Origin: Nocardioides anomalus
Lineage (GTDB): Bacteria > Actinomycetota > Actinomycetes > Propionibacteriales > Nocardioidaceae
Assembly: GCF_011046535.1 (NCBI RefSeq)
Contig: NZ_CP049257.1
Location: 1,984,001 to 2,048,000, forward strand
Direction: 5' to 3'
Length of the DNA stretch: 64,000 nt
Shown here: positions 27,247-37,865 of the stretch, in pieces
How positions within the stretch are numbered: the first letter of the stretch is position 1
Layout of the letters: every line of letters begins with the position of its first letter
Translations under genes and position numbers: made by a program
Notes under the pieces: generated by a model
What the model was told of the DNA's origin: nothing
The model's database searches: none
The model's input: only the letters and a program-made list of their open reading frames with translations

Positions 27247-29254
27247 GTGGCTCGCCGGACTCCTCGCACCAGTGGCGGGCCGGCGTCGTACCGTCCCGAG
27301 CCGGGGTCGATCCCGACCCAGCCCGGGGTCTACCGCTTCCGCGACGCGCGGGGGGCGCGTGATCTACGTCGGCAAGGCCAAGAACCTCCGGGCCCGCCTG
27401 TCGTCGTACTTCCAGGACATCGGCAACCTGCACGCGCGCACCGCGACCATGGTGACGACGGCGGCGGCGGTGGACTGGACCGTGGTGCGGACCGAGGTCG
27501 AGGCGCTCCAGCTGGAGTACTCCTGGATCAAGGAGTTCGACCCGCGGTTCAACGTGAAGTACCGCGACGACAAGTCCTACCCCTGGCTGGCGGTGACGCT
27601 GGGCGACGAGTTCCCGCGCGTCATGGTCGGGCGCGGCGCCAAGCGCAAGGGGACGCGGTACTTCGGCCCCTACAGCCACGCCTGGGCCATCCGCGAGACC
27701 GTCGACATCCTGCTGCGGGTCTTCCCGATGCGCTCGTGCTCCAACGGCGTGTTCAAGCGGTCGGGGCAGATCGGGCGCCCGTGCCTGCTCGGCTACATCG
27801 ACAAGTGCTCGGCGCCGTGCGTCGGCAACATCTCCGCCGAGGACCACCGCGCGATCGTGGAGGACTTCTGCGACTTCATGGGCGGGCAGACCCGGCCGTT
27901 CATGCGCCGCATCGAGCGGGAGATGTTCGCCGCGTCCGAGCGGCAGGACTACGAGAAGGCCGCCCGGCTGCGCGACGACCTCGGCGCGATGAACCGCGCC
28001 CTGGAGAAGCAGGCCGTCGTGCTCGGCGACGGCTCCGACGTCGACGTCATCGCGCTGGCCGAGGACCCGCTCGAGGTCGCGGTGCAGATCTTCTACGTGC
28101 GCGGCGGCCGGATCCGCGGTCAGCGCGGCTGGGTGGCCGACCGCGTCGACGAGGGCGGCACGTCGGAGCTGGTCGAGGACTTCCTGCTCCAGCTGTACGC
28201 CGGCGACTCCGACGCCATCCCGCGCGAGATCCTGGTCCCCGCGCTACCGCCCGATGTGGACACCTTCGAGCAGCTCTTCAGCGACCTGCGCGGGGTCAAG
28301 GTGTCGATCCGGGTGCCGCAGCGCGGCGACAAGAAGACGCTGCAGGAGACCGTCGCCCGCAACGCGCTCGAGGCGCTGGCTCTGCACAAGACCAAGCGGG
28401 CCAGCGACCTCACCACCCGCAACCGCGCGCTGGAGGAGATCCAGCAGGCGCTCGAGCTGGACGACGTACCGCTGCGCATCGAGTGCTACGACATCTCCAA
28501 CCTCCAGGGCACCGAGGTGGTGGCCTCGATGGTCGTCTTCGAGGACGGGCTGGCGCGCAAGGGGGAGTACCGCCGCTTCGTCATCAAGGGCGTCGACGGG
28601 CAGAACGACGTCGCGTCGATGCACGAGGTCATCACCCGGCGCTTCCGCCGGCTGCTGGACGAGCAGGCGCGCTCCGAGCTCAAGCCCGGCACCGAGGAGT
28701 CCGGGCCGATGCTGGTCGACCCCGAGACCGGCCGGCCGCGCAAGTTCGCCTACGCGCCCGGGCTGGTCGTCGTCGACGGTGGCCCGCCGCAGGTCGCGGC
28801 GGCGCAGCGGTCGCTGGACGAGCTCGGCATCGACGACATCCCGGTCGTGGGCCTGGCCAAGCGGCTGGAGGAGGTGTGGGTGCCGGGCCAGGAGGACCCG
28901 GTGATCCTGCGCCGCTCGTCGGAGGGGCTCTACCTGCTGCAGCGCATCCGCGACGAGGCCCACCGGTTCGCCATCTCCCACCACCGCTCGCGGCGTTCCA
29001 AGTCCATGGTCGAGAGCGCGCTGGACGACGTGCCGGGGCTCGGCGAGGTGCGCCGCAAGACGCTGCTCAAGCACTTCGGGTCGCTGAAGAAGCTCCGCGA
29101 CGCCGAGGTGGCCGAGATCGCCCAGGTGCCGGGGATCGGGCCGGCGACCGCGGCCTCGATCAAGGAAGCGGTGGCCGCGGCCTCCGGTTCTCGCGAGACT
29201 GTCTCCGTGACGCCTGCCTTCAACGCCGCGACCGGGGAGATCGTGGAGGAGTGA
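27247..29254 (+). CDS. uvrC: Excinuclease ABC subunit C (apparent frameshift near codon 35)
   Basis: The expected product is 668 residues. The GIY-YIG domain starts [12 protein letters not shown] and continues [15 protein letters not shown], but these lie in different frames; removing one G from the six-G run at 27350-27355 joins them. Downstream the gene is intact: UVR motif [15 protein letters not shown], RNase H-like nuclease [17 protein letters not shown] and [11 protein letters not shown], and tandem helix-hairpin-helix [16 protein letters not shown] and [12 protein letters not shown]. UvrC makes both incisions in excision repair. GTG 27247 is the family-like start. It heads the uvrC-rapZ-yvcK-whiA array, with a GTGA overlap onto rapZ. 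Confidence 0.9.
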
Positions 29255-30141
29255 GCGCACCCGTCACCCAGGACGCCACCGCCCGGCCCGGTGAGCTGGT
29301 CGTGGTCACCGGCATGACCGGCGCCGGTCGCAGCACGGCGGCCAAGGAGCTCGAGGACCTCGGCTACTTCGTCGTCGACAACCTGCCGCCCGGGCTCATC
29401 AAGGACGTCATCCGGCTGGTCGACGACAGCCGCGGTGCGGACACCCCCGTGGCGGTGGTGACCGACGTCCGCTCGGGCGCCTTCTTCGACTCCCTGGCCG
29501 AGCACCTCGCGCACGGCGCGACCGGCCGGCACGCCACCCTGGTCTTCCTCGAGGCCACCGACGAGGTGCTGGTCCGGCGCCAGGAGGCGGCCCGCCGCCC
29601 GCACCCGCTCCAGGGCGACGGCCGGCTGCTCGACGGCCTGCAGCGCGAGCGCGAGGTGCTCGCCGGGCTGCGCGGCGACGCCGACCTGGTCATCGACACG
29701 ACCTCGCTCAACGTCCACCAGCTCACCGACCGGATCGCCTCCGAGTTCGGTACGCCGGAGAAGGTCCGGCTCAAGGTCAGCGTGGTGAGCTTCGGCTTCA
29801 AGTACGGCATCCCGGTCGACACCGACTACCTCGCCGACATGCGCTTCCTGCCCAACCCGCACTGGATCCCCGACCTGCGCCCGCGTACCGGCCTGGACCC
29901 CGAGGTGGCCGACTACGTGCTGCGCCAGGACGGCGCCGAGGAGTTCGTGCGGCGCTGGGTCGACCTCATCGCGGGCGTCGCCGACGGCTACCTGCGCCAG
30001 GGCAAGCGGTTCGCCCAGGTCGCGGTGGGCTGCACCGGCGGCAAGCACCGCAGCGTGACGGTGACCGAGGAGGTCGTGCGCCGGCTCGGCGAGCGCGGCA
30101 TCGAGGCGCGCGCCTACCACCGCGACCTGGGGCGGGAGTGA
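29251..30141 (+). CDS. rapZ: RNase adapter / nucleotide-binding protein RapZ
   Basis: A 296-residue RapZ (YvcJ) family protein. Walker A-like loop [19 protein letters not shown] (about 22-40), [10 protein letters not shown], the central [15 protein letters not shown] stretch, [16 protein letters not shown], and [11 protein letters not shown] near the C-terminus, the conserved signature of the RNA/ligand-binding half. GTG 29251 overlaps the uvrC stop. In other bacteria the protein controls amino-sugar or cell-envelope metabolism; in actinobacteria it is always found in this uvrC-yvcK-whiA neighbourhood and its role is less defined. Confidence 0.95.
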   Translation: MSAPVTQDATARPGELVVVTGMTGAGRSTAAKELEDLGYFVVDNLPPGLIKDVIRLVDDSRGADTPVAVVTDVRSGAFFDSLAEHLAHGATGRHATLVFLEATDEVLVRRQEAARRPHPLQGDGRLLDGLQREREVLAGLRGDADLVIDTTSLNVHQLTDRIASEFGTPEKVRLKVSVVSFGFKYGIPVDTDYLADMRFLPNPHWIPDLRPRTGLDPEVADYVLRQDGAEEFVRRWVDLIAGVADGYLRQGKRFAQVAVGCTGGKHRSVTVTEEVVRRLGERGIEARAYHRDLGRE

Positions 30142-31139
30142 GCGTGACGCCGTCCGCCGAGGACGTGCTGCCGGACCGCGCCGTCGCGGTGGTGGCCTTC
30201 GGCGGCGGGCACGGCCTGTTCGCCTCGCTCTCCGCGCTGCGGCTGCTCGTCGACGAGCTGGTCGTCGACGACCTGACCGCCGTGGTGACGGTCGCCGACA
30301 ACGGCGGCTCGTCGGGGCGGCTGCGCGGCGAGTTCGGCGTCCTCCCGCCCGGGGACCTGCGGATGGCCCTGGCCGCGCTGTGCGGGCGCAACGAGTGGGG
30401 CGTGACGTGGTCGCGGGTGCTGCAGCACCGGTTCGCCGGCGAGGGCGAGATGCGCGACCACGTGATCGGCAACCTGCTGATCGTCGGGCTGTGGGAGCTG
30501 CTGGGCGACCACGTGGACGCGCTGGACTACGTCGGCCGGCTGCTCGGTGCGACCGGGCGGGTGCTGCCGATGGCGCTGGTGCCGATGGACATCACGGCCG
30601 AGGTGCGCGGGCTGGTGCCCGAGGACCCGGACGCCCTCGTCGCCGTGCGCGGGCAGGTCGAGGTGGCCAGCACCGACGGGATCATCGAGTCCGTCGCACT
30701 GGTCCCGCCGGACCCGCCCGCGGCGCCCAAGGCGCTCAAGGCCATCGAGGCCGCCGACTGGGTCGTGCTCGGGCCGGGGTCGTGGTTCACGTCCGTGATC
30801 CCGCACCTCATGGTGCCTGCGCTGCGGCACGCACTGGTGGCCACCGACGCCCGCGTCGTCGTGGTCCTCAACCTCGCGGCCGAGGACGGCGAGACGCCCG
30901 GCTTCGGTCCCGCCGACCACCTGCGCGTCCTCGCGGAGCACGCCCCCGACCTGCGCGTGCACACCGTGCTGGCCGACCTCGGCACCGCCGCCGACGAGCT
31001 CGCCGACCTCGAGTCGGTGGTCGCGGCGTACGGCGCGCACCTGGTCCTCGAGGACGTGGCCGAGGCCCCCGGGACGCCGCGCCACGACCCGCTCAAGCTG
31101 GCCGCGGCGTACGCCAAGATCATCGCCGGAACCGCCTAG
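30138..31139 (+). CDS. yvcK: YvcK/CofD-family gluconeogenesis factor-like protein
   Basis: A 333-residue CofD-superfamily Rossmann-like protein. FGGGHGLFASLSALR near residue 20, VADNGGSSGRLRGEFG near 52, LPPGDLRMALAAL near 68, and LGPGSWFTSVIPHL near 210 are the conserved nucleotide and UDP-sugar-binding segments. In Bacillus and mycobacteria YvcK/CuvA binds UDP-GlcNAc and supports cell-wall homeostasis and growth on gluconeogenic carbon. GTG 30138 overlaps the rapZ stop (GTGA), showing translational coupling. The next gene, whiA, completes the usual conserved trio. Confidence 0.93.
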   Translation: MSVTPSAEDVLPDRAVAVVAFGGGHGLFASLSALRLLVDELVVDDLTAVVTVADNGGSSGRLRGEFGVLPPGDLRMALAALCGRNEWGVTWSRVLQHRFAGEGEMRDHVIGNLLIVGLWELLGDHVDALDYVGRLLGATGRVLPMALVPMDITAEVRGLVPEDPDALVAVRGQVEVASTDGIIESVALVPPDPPAAPKALKAIEAADWVVLGPGSWFTSVIPHLMVPALRHALVATDARVVVVLNLAAEDGETPGFGPADHLRVLAEHAPDLRVHTVLADLGTAADELADLESVVAAYGAHLVLEDVAEAPGTPRHDPLKLAAAYAKIIAGTA

Positions 31140-31196
31140 GAGCAAGGGCTTCCGGCACCCTCCGAGGGTTGTTGACTCCCGTGCGAGGATCGGCGC

Positions 31197-32180
31197 ATGG
31201 CGATGACGGCACAGGTCAAGAGCGAGCTCGCGAGCACCTCGATCACGAAGACCTGCTGCCGCAAGGCCGAGGTGGCCTCGATGCTCCGTTTCGCCGGGGG
31301 GCTGCACATCGTCAACGGCAAGATCGTGGTTGAGGCCGAGCTCGACACCGGTGCCGCCGCGCGCCGGCTGCGCACCGACGTGGCCGAGGTCTACGGCCAC
31401 GAGTCCGACGTCGTGATGGTGCAGGGCAACGGCATCCGCAAGGGCAGCCGCTACCTCGTCCGCATCACCAAGCAGGGCGAGGCCCTGGCCCGCCAGACCG
31501 GCCTGCTCGACCAGCGCGGCCGCCCCGTCCGCGGCCTCCCGCCCGCCGTCGTCTCCGGCGGCGGCTGCGACGCCGTGGCCGCCTGGCGCGGTGCCTTCCT
31601 GGCCCACGGCTCCCTCACCGAGCCCGGCCGCTCCTCCTCCCTCGAGGTCACCTGCCCCGGTCCCGAGGCCGCCCTCGCCCTCGTCGGCGTCGCCCGCCGC
31701 CTCGGCATCTCCGCCAAGGCCCGCGAGGTCCGCGGCGTCGACCGCGTCGTCATGCGCGACGGCGACGCCATCGGCCAGCTCCTCACCCGCCTCGGCGCCC
31801 ACGAGTCCCTCATGGCCTGGGAGGAACGCCGGATGCGCCGCGAGGTGCGCGCCACCGCCAACCGCCTGGCCAACTTCGACGACGCCAACCTGCGCCGCTC
31901 CGCCCGCGCCGCCGTCGCCGCCGGCGCCCGCGTCGACCGCGCCCTCGAGATCCTCGGCGACGAGATCCCCGACCACCTCCGCCAGGCCGGCCAGCTCCGC
32001 CTCGAGCACAAGCAGGCCTCCCTCGAGGAGCTCGGCCAGCTGCACGACCCCGTCCTGACCAAGGACGCCATCGCCGGCCGCATCCGCCGACTGCTGGCCA
32101 TGGCGGACAAGCGCGCAGAAGAGCTGGGCATCCCGGACACCGAGGCGAGCCTCACCCCGGAGATGCTCGCCGAGGAGTGA
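31197..32180 (+). CDS. whiA: Sporulation/division transcription regulator WhiA
   Basis: A 327-residue WhiA protein. The N-terminal two-thirds is a degenerate LAGLIDADG homing-endonuclease fold ([58 protein letters not shown]). The C-terminal HTH includes [19 protein letters not shown] and [20 protein letters not shown]. In Streptomyces it works with WhiB to control division and sporulation genes; in non-sporulating actinobacteria it acts on division and chromosome segregation. The ATG at 31197 lies 57 nt after yvcK. The third quarter is strikingly rich in GCC/CGC codons. Confidence 0.95.
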   Translation: MAMTAQVKSELASTSITKTCCRKAEVASMLRFAGGLHIVNGKIVVEAELDTGAAARRLRTDVAEVYGHESDVVMVQGNGIRKGSRYLVRITKQGEALARQTGLLDQRGRPVRGLPPAVVSGGGCDAVAAWRGAFLAHGSLTEPGRSSSLEVTCPGPEAALALVGVARRLGISAKAREVRGVDRVVMRDGDAIGQLLTRLGAHESLMAWEERRMRREVRATANRLANFDDANLRRSARAAVAAGARVDRALEILGDEIPDHLRQAGQLRLEHKQASLEELGQLHDPVLTKDAIAGRIRRLLAMADKRAEELGIPDTEASLTPEMLAEE

Positions 32181-33651
<1,471 letters not shown>

Positions 33652-33653
33652 CC

Positions 33654-34853
33654 GTGGGGGAGTACGCCGGGCTGGGCGAGGTGCAGGGCAAGAAGGTCCT
33701 CGTCCGGTCGGACCTCAACGTGCCCCTGGACGGCCAGCGCATCACCGACGACGGCCGGATCCGGGCCAGCGTGCCGACCATCCAGGCGCTCGCCGACGCG
33801 GGCGCCCGGGTGGTCGTGACCGCCCACCTCGGGCGGCCGAAGGGCGAGCCGGACGAGAAGTACTCGCTGCAGCCGGTCGCCGTACGCCTCGGCGAGCTGC
33901 TCGGCCAGGACGTCGCGTTCGCCACCGACACCGTGGGCCAGAGCGCCCGGGCAACGGTGGAAGCGCTAGCGGACGGACAGGTCGCCCTGCTGGAGAACGT
34001 CCGCTTCAACGCGGGCGAGACCAGCAAGGACGAGGGTGAGCGCGGTGCGTTCGCCGACCAGCTCGCGGAGCTGGCCGACGCGTTCGTCTCCGACGGCTTC
34101 GGGGTCGTGCACCGCAAGCAGGCGTCGGTGTACGACGTCGCGCAGCGGCTCCCGCACGCCATGGGCGGGCTGGTCTCGGCCGAGCTCGAGGTGATGCGGC
34201 GCCTGACCGAGGACCCCGAGCGCCCGTACGTCGTGGTGCTGGGCGGCTCCAAGGTCTCCGACAAGCTCGGCGTCATCGACAGCCTGCTCGGCAAGGCCGA
34301 CACCCTGCTCATCGGCGGCGGGATGGTCTTCACCTTCCTCAGGGCCCAGGGCCTCGGGGTCGGGAAGTCGCTGCTCGAGGAGGACCAGGTCGAGACCTGC
34401 CGCGAGTACCTCCAGCGCGCGCAGGACACCGGCAAGACCATCGTGCTGCCCACCGACATCGTCGTGGACACCGCGTTCCCGAGCGGTGACCGCGAGCCGC
34501 AGCCGCAGGTCGTGGCCGCGGACGCCATCCCGGACGACGCGCTGGGCCTCGACATCGGCCCGGAGTCGGCGCAGGCCTTCGCCGAGCAGGTGCGGGGCGC
34601 GCGGACGGTCTTCTGGAACGGCCCGATGGGCGTCTTCGAGACACCCGCGTTCGCCGAGGGCACCCGTGCGGTGGCCGAGGCGCTGACCCAGGTCGACGGA
34701 CTGTCGGTCGTCGGCGGCGGTGACTCCGCGGCCGCGGTGCGCACGCTCGGCTTCGACGACGACGCGTTCGGCCACATCTCCACCGGCGGCGGCGCCAGCC
34801 TCGAGTACCTCGAGGGCAAGACGCTCCCCGGCATCGACGTACTCGAGGACTGA
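33654..34853 (+). CDS. pgk: Phosphoglycerate kinase
   Basis: A 399-residue monomeric kinase transferring phosphate from 1,3-bisphosphoglycerate to [18 protein letters not shown] (about 13-27) is the family signature; [43 protein letters not shown], and [11 protein letters not shown] with GGGDSAAAV are the substrate and nucleotide loops. The GTG at 33654 lies 2 nt after the gap stop, so translation is probably coupled. It is followed after 4 nt by tpiA. Confidence 0.97.
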   Translation: MGEYAGLGEVQGKKVLVRSDLNVPLDGQRITDDGRIRASVPTIQALADAGARVVVTAHLGRPKGEPDEKYSLQPVAVRLGELLGQDVAFATDTVGQSARATVEALADGQVALLENVRFNAGETSKDEGERGAFADQLAELADAFVSDGFGVVHRKQASVYDVAQRLPHAMGGLVSAELEVMRRLTEDPERPYVVVLGGSKVSDKLGVIDSLLGKADTLLIGGGMVFTFLRAQGLGVGKSLLEEDQVETCREYLQRAQDTGKTIVLPTDIVVDTAFPSGDREPQPQVVAADAIPDDALGLDIGPESAQAFAEQVRGARTVFWNGPMGVFETPAFAEGTRAVAEALTQVDGLSVVGGGDSAAAVRTLGFDDDAFGHISTGGGASLEYLEGKTLPGIDVLED

Positions 34854-34857
34854 GCGC

Positions 34858-35646
34858 ATGACCCGCACGCCGCTGATGGCCGGCAACTGGAAGTCGAACC
34901 TCAACCACCAGGAGGCGGTGGTCCTCGTCCAGAAGCTGGCGTGGATCCTCGCCGACAAGAAGCACGACTTCGGGCGCGTCGAGGTGGCCGTCGTGCCGCC
35001 CTACACCGACATCCGCTCGGTGCAGACCCTGGTCGACGGCGACCGCCTGCAGATCAAGTACGGCGCGCAGGACGTCTCCGAGCACGACGGCGGCGCCTAC
35101 ACCGGCGAGATCTCCGCGGCCATGCTGGCCAAGCTGGGCTGCTCCTACGTCGTCGTGGGGCACAGCGAGCGCCGCCAGCACCACGGCGAGACCGACGAGC
35201 TGGTCGCCACCAAGGCCGCCAAGGCCCTGGCCGCCGGAATGACGCCCCTCGTCTGTGTGGGTGAGGGCCTGGAGGTCCGCCAGGCCGGCGAGCACGTCCC
35301 GCACTGCATGAGCCAGGTCGAGGGGTCCCTGGCCGGCCTCAGCGCCGAGCAGGTCGCGGGCCTCGTCATCGCCTACGAGCCGGTCTGGGCGATCGGCACC
35401 GGCGAGGTGGCCACCCCGGCCGACGCGCAGGAGGTGTGCCAGGCCATCCGCGGCCAGGTGCGCGAGGCGTACGGCGAGGCGGCCGCGGACGCCGTGCGCA
35501 TCCTCTACGGCGGCTCGGTCAAGGCGGCCAACGTGGCCGGGATCATGGCCGAGGTCGACGTCGACGGCTGCCTGGTCGGGGGCGCCAGCCTCGAGGCCGA
35601 GGAGTTCGGCGGCATCTGCCGCTACTACGACATGCCGGTGCTCTGA
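34858..35646 (+). CDS. tpiA: Triosephosphate isomerase
   Basis: A 262-residue TIM-barrel isomerase interconverting dihydroxyacetone phosphate and glyceraldehyde-3-phosphate. [11 protein letters not shown] (catalytic Lys and Asn), [15 protein letters not shown] (catalytic His), [16 protein letters not shown] (catalytic Glu and flexible loop) and [11 protein letters not shown] (phosphate loop) are all intact. The ATG at 34858 follows the pgk stop by 4 nt. It ends the gap-pgk-tpiA unit; a 6-bp GC hairpin lies 2 nt beyond the stop. Confidence 0.97.
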   Translation: MTRTPLMAGNWKSNLNHQEAVVLVQKLAWILADKKHDFGRVEVAVVPPYTDIRSVQTLVDGDRLQIKYGAQDVSEHDGGAYTGEISAAMLAKLGCSYVVVGHSERRQHHGETDELVATKAAKALAAGMTPLVCVGEGLEVRQAGEHVPHCMSQVEGSLAGLSAEQVAGLVIAYEPVWAIGTGEVATPADAQEVCQAIRGQVREAYGEAAADAVRILYGGSVKAANVAGIMAEVDVDGCLVGGASLEAEEFGGICRYYDMPVL

Positions 35647-35647
35647 T

Positions 35648-35663
35648 CCACCCGTAGGGGTGG
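35648..35663 (+). terminator. Short GC hairpin after tpiA (weak terminator or attenuator)
   Basis: CCACCC (35648-35653) and GGGTGG (35658-35663) form a perfect 6-bp stem around a GTAG tetraloop immediately after the tpiA stop and before the secG promoter. No U-tract follows, so termination would be partial at best; a role in mRNA stability is equally possible. Confidence 0.35.
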
Positions 35664-35678
35664 GATGCCTGCGTGACG

Positions 35679-35684
35679 TAGGAT
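35679..35684 (+). promoter_or_regulatory. Putative -10 element of secG
   Basis: TAGGAT ends 7 nt before the secG GTG, the spacing of a leaderless actinobacterial transcript. No Shine-Dalgarno sequence is present between them. Inferred from pattern only. Confidence 0.45.
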
Positions 35685-35691
35685 CGCGGCC

Positions 35692-35928
35692 GTGGATCTC
35701 CTCTTCACGATCATCCTGATCATCGCCAGCCTGCTGATGATCATGCTGGTCCTCCTGCACAAGGGTCGCGGTGGCGGCCTCTCCGACATGTTCGGTGGCG
35801 GTGTCTCCAGCTCGCTGGGCGGCTCCTCGGTCGCCGAACGCAACCTCGACCGGCTCACGGTCGGCATCGGCGTCATCTGGTTCGCCTGCGTCATCGCGCT
35901 GGGCCTGCTGCTCGCCTACCAGGGCTGA
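35692..35928 (+). CDS. secG: Preprotein translocase subunit SecG
   Basis: A 78-residue membrane protein with two transmembrane helices (LLFTIILIIASLLMIMLVLLH-type segment near 3-24; VGIGVIWFACVIALGLLLAY near 57-76), separated by the conserved cytoplasmic loop GRGGGLSDMFGGG. SecG binds SecYE and aids SecA-driven export. GTG 35692 starts the canonical family N-terminus. Its place after tpiA is conserved in actinobacteria. rbpA follows after 10 nt. Confidence 0.93.
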   Translation: MDLLFTIILIIASLLMIMLVLLHKGRGGGLSDMFGGGVSSSLGGSSVAERNLDRLTVGIGVIWFACVIALGLLLAYQG

Positions 35929-35938
35929 GGGGGACACC

Positions 35939-36298
35939 ATGGCCGGTGGAGGGAACGCCATCCGTGGCAGCCGGGTCGGCGCCGGCCCCATGGGCGAGGC
36001 GGAGCGCGGCGAGGCCGCACCCCGCCAGACGATCACCTACTTCTGCTCCCACGACCACCGCTCGGTGGTCACCTTCGCCATCGAGGCCGCGGCCCCGGAG
36101 ACCTGGGACTGCCCCAAGTGCGGCCTGCCGGCCAGCGTGGACTCCGACAACCCGCCCCCGGCGCCCAAGATCGAGCCCTACAAGACGCACCTGGCCTACG
36201 TGAAGGAGCGGCGCTCCGACAAGGAGGCCGAGAACATCCTCGACGAGGCCCTGCAGCTGCTGCGCTCGCGGCGCAAGTCCGGCGACATCATCTTCTGA
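35939..36298 (+). CDS. rbpA: RNA polymerase-binding protein RbpA
   Basis: A 119-residue actinobacteria-specific transcription factor. The N-terminal GGGNAIRGSRVGAGPMGE stretch is the flexible tail; the core has YFCSHDHRS, then WDCPKCGLPA, giving the zinc ligands; the C-terminal sigma-interaction region includes KTHLAYVKERRSDKEAENIL and ALQLLRSRRKSG. RbpA stabilises the open complex of the principal sigma factor holoenzyme. ATG 35939 follows secG by 10 nt with a GAGGGGG upstream, so the two are probably cotranscribed. Confidence 0.95.
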   Translation: MAGGGNAIRGSRVGAGPMGEAERGEAAPRQTITYFCSHDHRSVVTFAIEAAAPETWDCPKCGLPASVDSDNPPPAPKIEPYKTHLAYVKERRSDKEAENILDEALQLLRSRRKSGDIIF

Positions 36299-36366
36299 GC
36301 CTCGCGCCGCCGCCGGCGCCGTCCGACCAGGCGCGTGCTCGGGTGGCCAGAGGGTACTGGCCGCCG

Positions 36367-36558
36367 ATGAGCGAGGAGCCCAGCGGTTGGACCGCAGAGC
36401 TCGAGGCCGGGCCGTTCGACGGTGCCACGGTCAGCTTCGACCTGAGCTGCGGCGAGCTGCCGGGCTCGGTCGTGGTGACGTTCGTCGTCGACGAGGCCTC
36501 CGACGAGCCGCTGTGGCACAGCTACGTGCTCGACCCGCGCAGCCGCGCGGTGCGCTAG
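36367..36558 (+). CDS. Hypothetical 63-aa protein, likely N-terminal part of an interrupted gene
   Basis: ATG 36367 opens a 63-codon frame (EEPSGWTAELEAGPFDGATV, then VVVTFVVDEASDEP, then YVLDPRSRAVR) ending in an amber TAG at 36556-36558. The same frame continues open for another 155 codons through the globin-like segment without any ATG or GTG until the globin is already under way. The product looks like a small beta-rich domain cut in mid-sequence. It is best read as the first part of a domain-globin gene split by one stop codon. Function is unknown. Confidence 0.55.
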   Translation: MSEEPSGWTAELEAGPFDGATVSFDLSCGELPGSVVVTFVVDEASDEPLWHSYVLDPRSRAVR

Positions 36559-36666
36559 CTGGGCGAGGACCGCAACGCCCCCGGGACCGAGGACCCGCGG
36601 CACCTGCGCACCCGGAGGCACAGCCTGGCCCTGCTGGCGCTTCCGGACGACGGGCTGACCCGGCGC

Positions 36667-37023
36667 TTGTACGCCCTGCTCTTCGAGCCCTACCCGGGGG
36701 TGCGCCGGCTGTTCGCCGCCGACGTGCGGCCGCAGGCGGCCATGCTCCGCACGGCGATGCAGGCCACCCTGGAGCACCTGGGTGACCGGGACTGGCTGAG
36801 CACGGCGCTCGGCGCGCTCGGCGCGCAGCACGCCGCGTGGGGCGTGACCGAGCCGATGTACGACGCGTTCGAGGAGTGCATGCTCGCCGCGATGTGCGAG
36901 CTCACCGGGGAGGGGTGGACGCCCGCGCTGGCCGAGGACTGGAGCGCGACCTTCGGCGACGTCCGGGACCTGATGCTCGCGGGCGCGGCCCGGGTCCCGC
37001 CCGGCGACGGGCCCCGGGCCTGA
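36667..37023 (+). CDS. Globin-domain protein (start uncertain, probably interrupted gene)
   Basis: From TTG 36667 the frame encodes 118 residues, but globin similarity begins upstream around 36625 (SLALLALPDDGLTRRLYALL). LFEPYPGVRRLFAAD carries the CD-corner Phe, and AQHAAWGVTEPMYDAF carries the proximal (F8) His with the flavohaemoglobin-like pattern. Starting at 36667 removes helix A, and the start has no ribosome binding site. The frame is the same as the 63-aa ORF ending at 36558, so one TAG probably splits a single gene. An oxygen or nitric-oxide related role is likely if it is expressed. It is convergent with the SDR gene, 4 nt apart. Confidence 0.55.
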   Translation: MYALLFEPYPGVRRLFAADVRPQAAMLRTAMQATLEHLGDRDWLSTALGALGAQHAAWGVTEPMYDAFEECMLAAMCELTGEGWTPALAEDWSATFGDVRDLMLAGAARVPPGDGPRA

Positions 37024-37027
37024 GCCC

Positions 37028-37765
37028 TCACCAGGGCTGGACGCCGGTCTCGTCGCGGAAGGTGCCGGTCGGGCCGTCGTCGGGCAGGGTGGCGAGCTCG
37101 AGGAAGACCGCGGCGCCCTGCTCGGGCGTGCGCAGGCCCCGGTGGCCGTTGAGGTCCGTGGCCACGTAGCCGGGGCAGCCGGCGTTGACGAGGATCCCCG
37201 TGCCGGCCAGCTCCTTGGCGTACTGCACGGTCATCGCGTTGAGGTAGGTCTTGGTCGGCGAGTAGGCGCCGGAGATCGGCCCCACCGCCTCCTGCTGGGC
37301 GGTCTGCAGGCCGAGCGACCCGACCGTGCTGGAGACGTTGACGATCCGCGGCGAGCGGGCCTCGCGCAGCAGCGGGAGCACGGCGTTGGTCACGCGGATG
37401 ACACCGAGCACGTTGGTGTCCACGACCTCCCGGACCTGCTCGGCGCTCACCTGCGAGGGCTCCTGCGGCATCCCGCCGGTGATGGCGGCGTTGTTCACGA
37501 GGACCTCCAGCCCACCCTCGTCGGCGAGTTGGGCGGCCGCGGCGGCCACGCTGGCGTCGTCGGTCACGTCGAGGGGTACGCCGAACACGTCGTGGCCCTC
37601 GGCGCTCAGCTTCGCCACGGCGTCCGCCCGGCGCTGGGGGTCGCGGGCGCCCACGCCGACGCGGAAGCCGAGGCGGGCCAGGCCGGCGGCGATCTCGTAG
37701 CCGATGCCCTTGTTGGCGCCGGTCACCAGGGCGACCGGCTTGGTGGAGGACGAGTCAGTGGTCAT
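37028..37765 (-). CDS. Short-chain dehydrogenase/reductase
   Basis: A 245-residue classical SDR: ALVTGANKGIGYEIAAGLAR (about 13-32, NAD(P)-binding Gly motif), LDVTDD, LVNNAAITGG near 92, NVSSTVGS (catalytic Ser region) near 145 and the YSPTK motif (Tyr/Lys) near 168, then VNAGCPGYVATDL. ATG 37765 is the family-like start. It is divergent from a LysR-type regulator with a palindromic operator between them, so it is the probable regulatory target. The oxidised or reduced substrate is unknown. Confidence 0.88.
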   Translation of the reverse strand: MTTDSSSTKPVALVTGANKGIGYEIAAGLARLGFRVGVGARDPQRRADAVAKLSAEGHDVFGVPLDVTDDASVAAAAAQLADEGGLEVLVNNAAITGGMPQEPSQVSAEQVREVVDTNVLGVIRVTNAVLPLLREARSPRIVNVSSTVGSLGLQTAQQEAVGPISGAYSPTKTYLNAMTVQYAKELAGTGILVNAGCPGYVATDLNGHRGLRTPEQGAAVFLELATLPDDGPTGTFRDETGVQPW

Positions 37766-37820
37766 GCCTCGATCATGGGCTCGCCACCTGCGCGGCACCA
37801 GGACCGATCCGGTGCCGCGC

Positions 37821-37837
37821 CATACCGCGCGGGTATG
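37821..37837. promoter_or_regulatory. LysR-type operator (palindrome with T-N11-A core)
   Basis: CATACC (37821-37826) and GGTATG (37832-37837) are perfect inverted arms around a 5-nt GCGCG centre, containing a T-N11-A (37823 and 37835). It lies in the 100-bp spacer between the divergent SDR (37765) and LysR (37866) genes, the standard place for an autoregulatory LTTR recognition site. Confidence 0.65.
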
Positions 37838-37865
37838 ACACCAGGTCAGGCGTAGGCTCGCTGAC

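Noticed and set aside
27247..29254. Programmed ribosomal frameshifting in uvrC
   Set aside because: No stimulatory structure or slippery heptamer of known type is evident, UvrC is not known to use recoding, and two other genes here show the same one-extra-G/C defect.
36556..36558. Reading the amber codon as a special amino acid
   Set aside because: There is no sign of pyrrolysine machinery and actinobacteria of this type do not use it. A point mutation or base-calling error is simpler.
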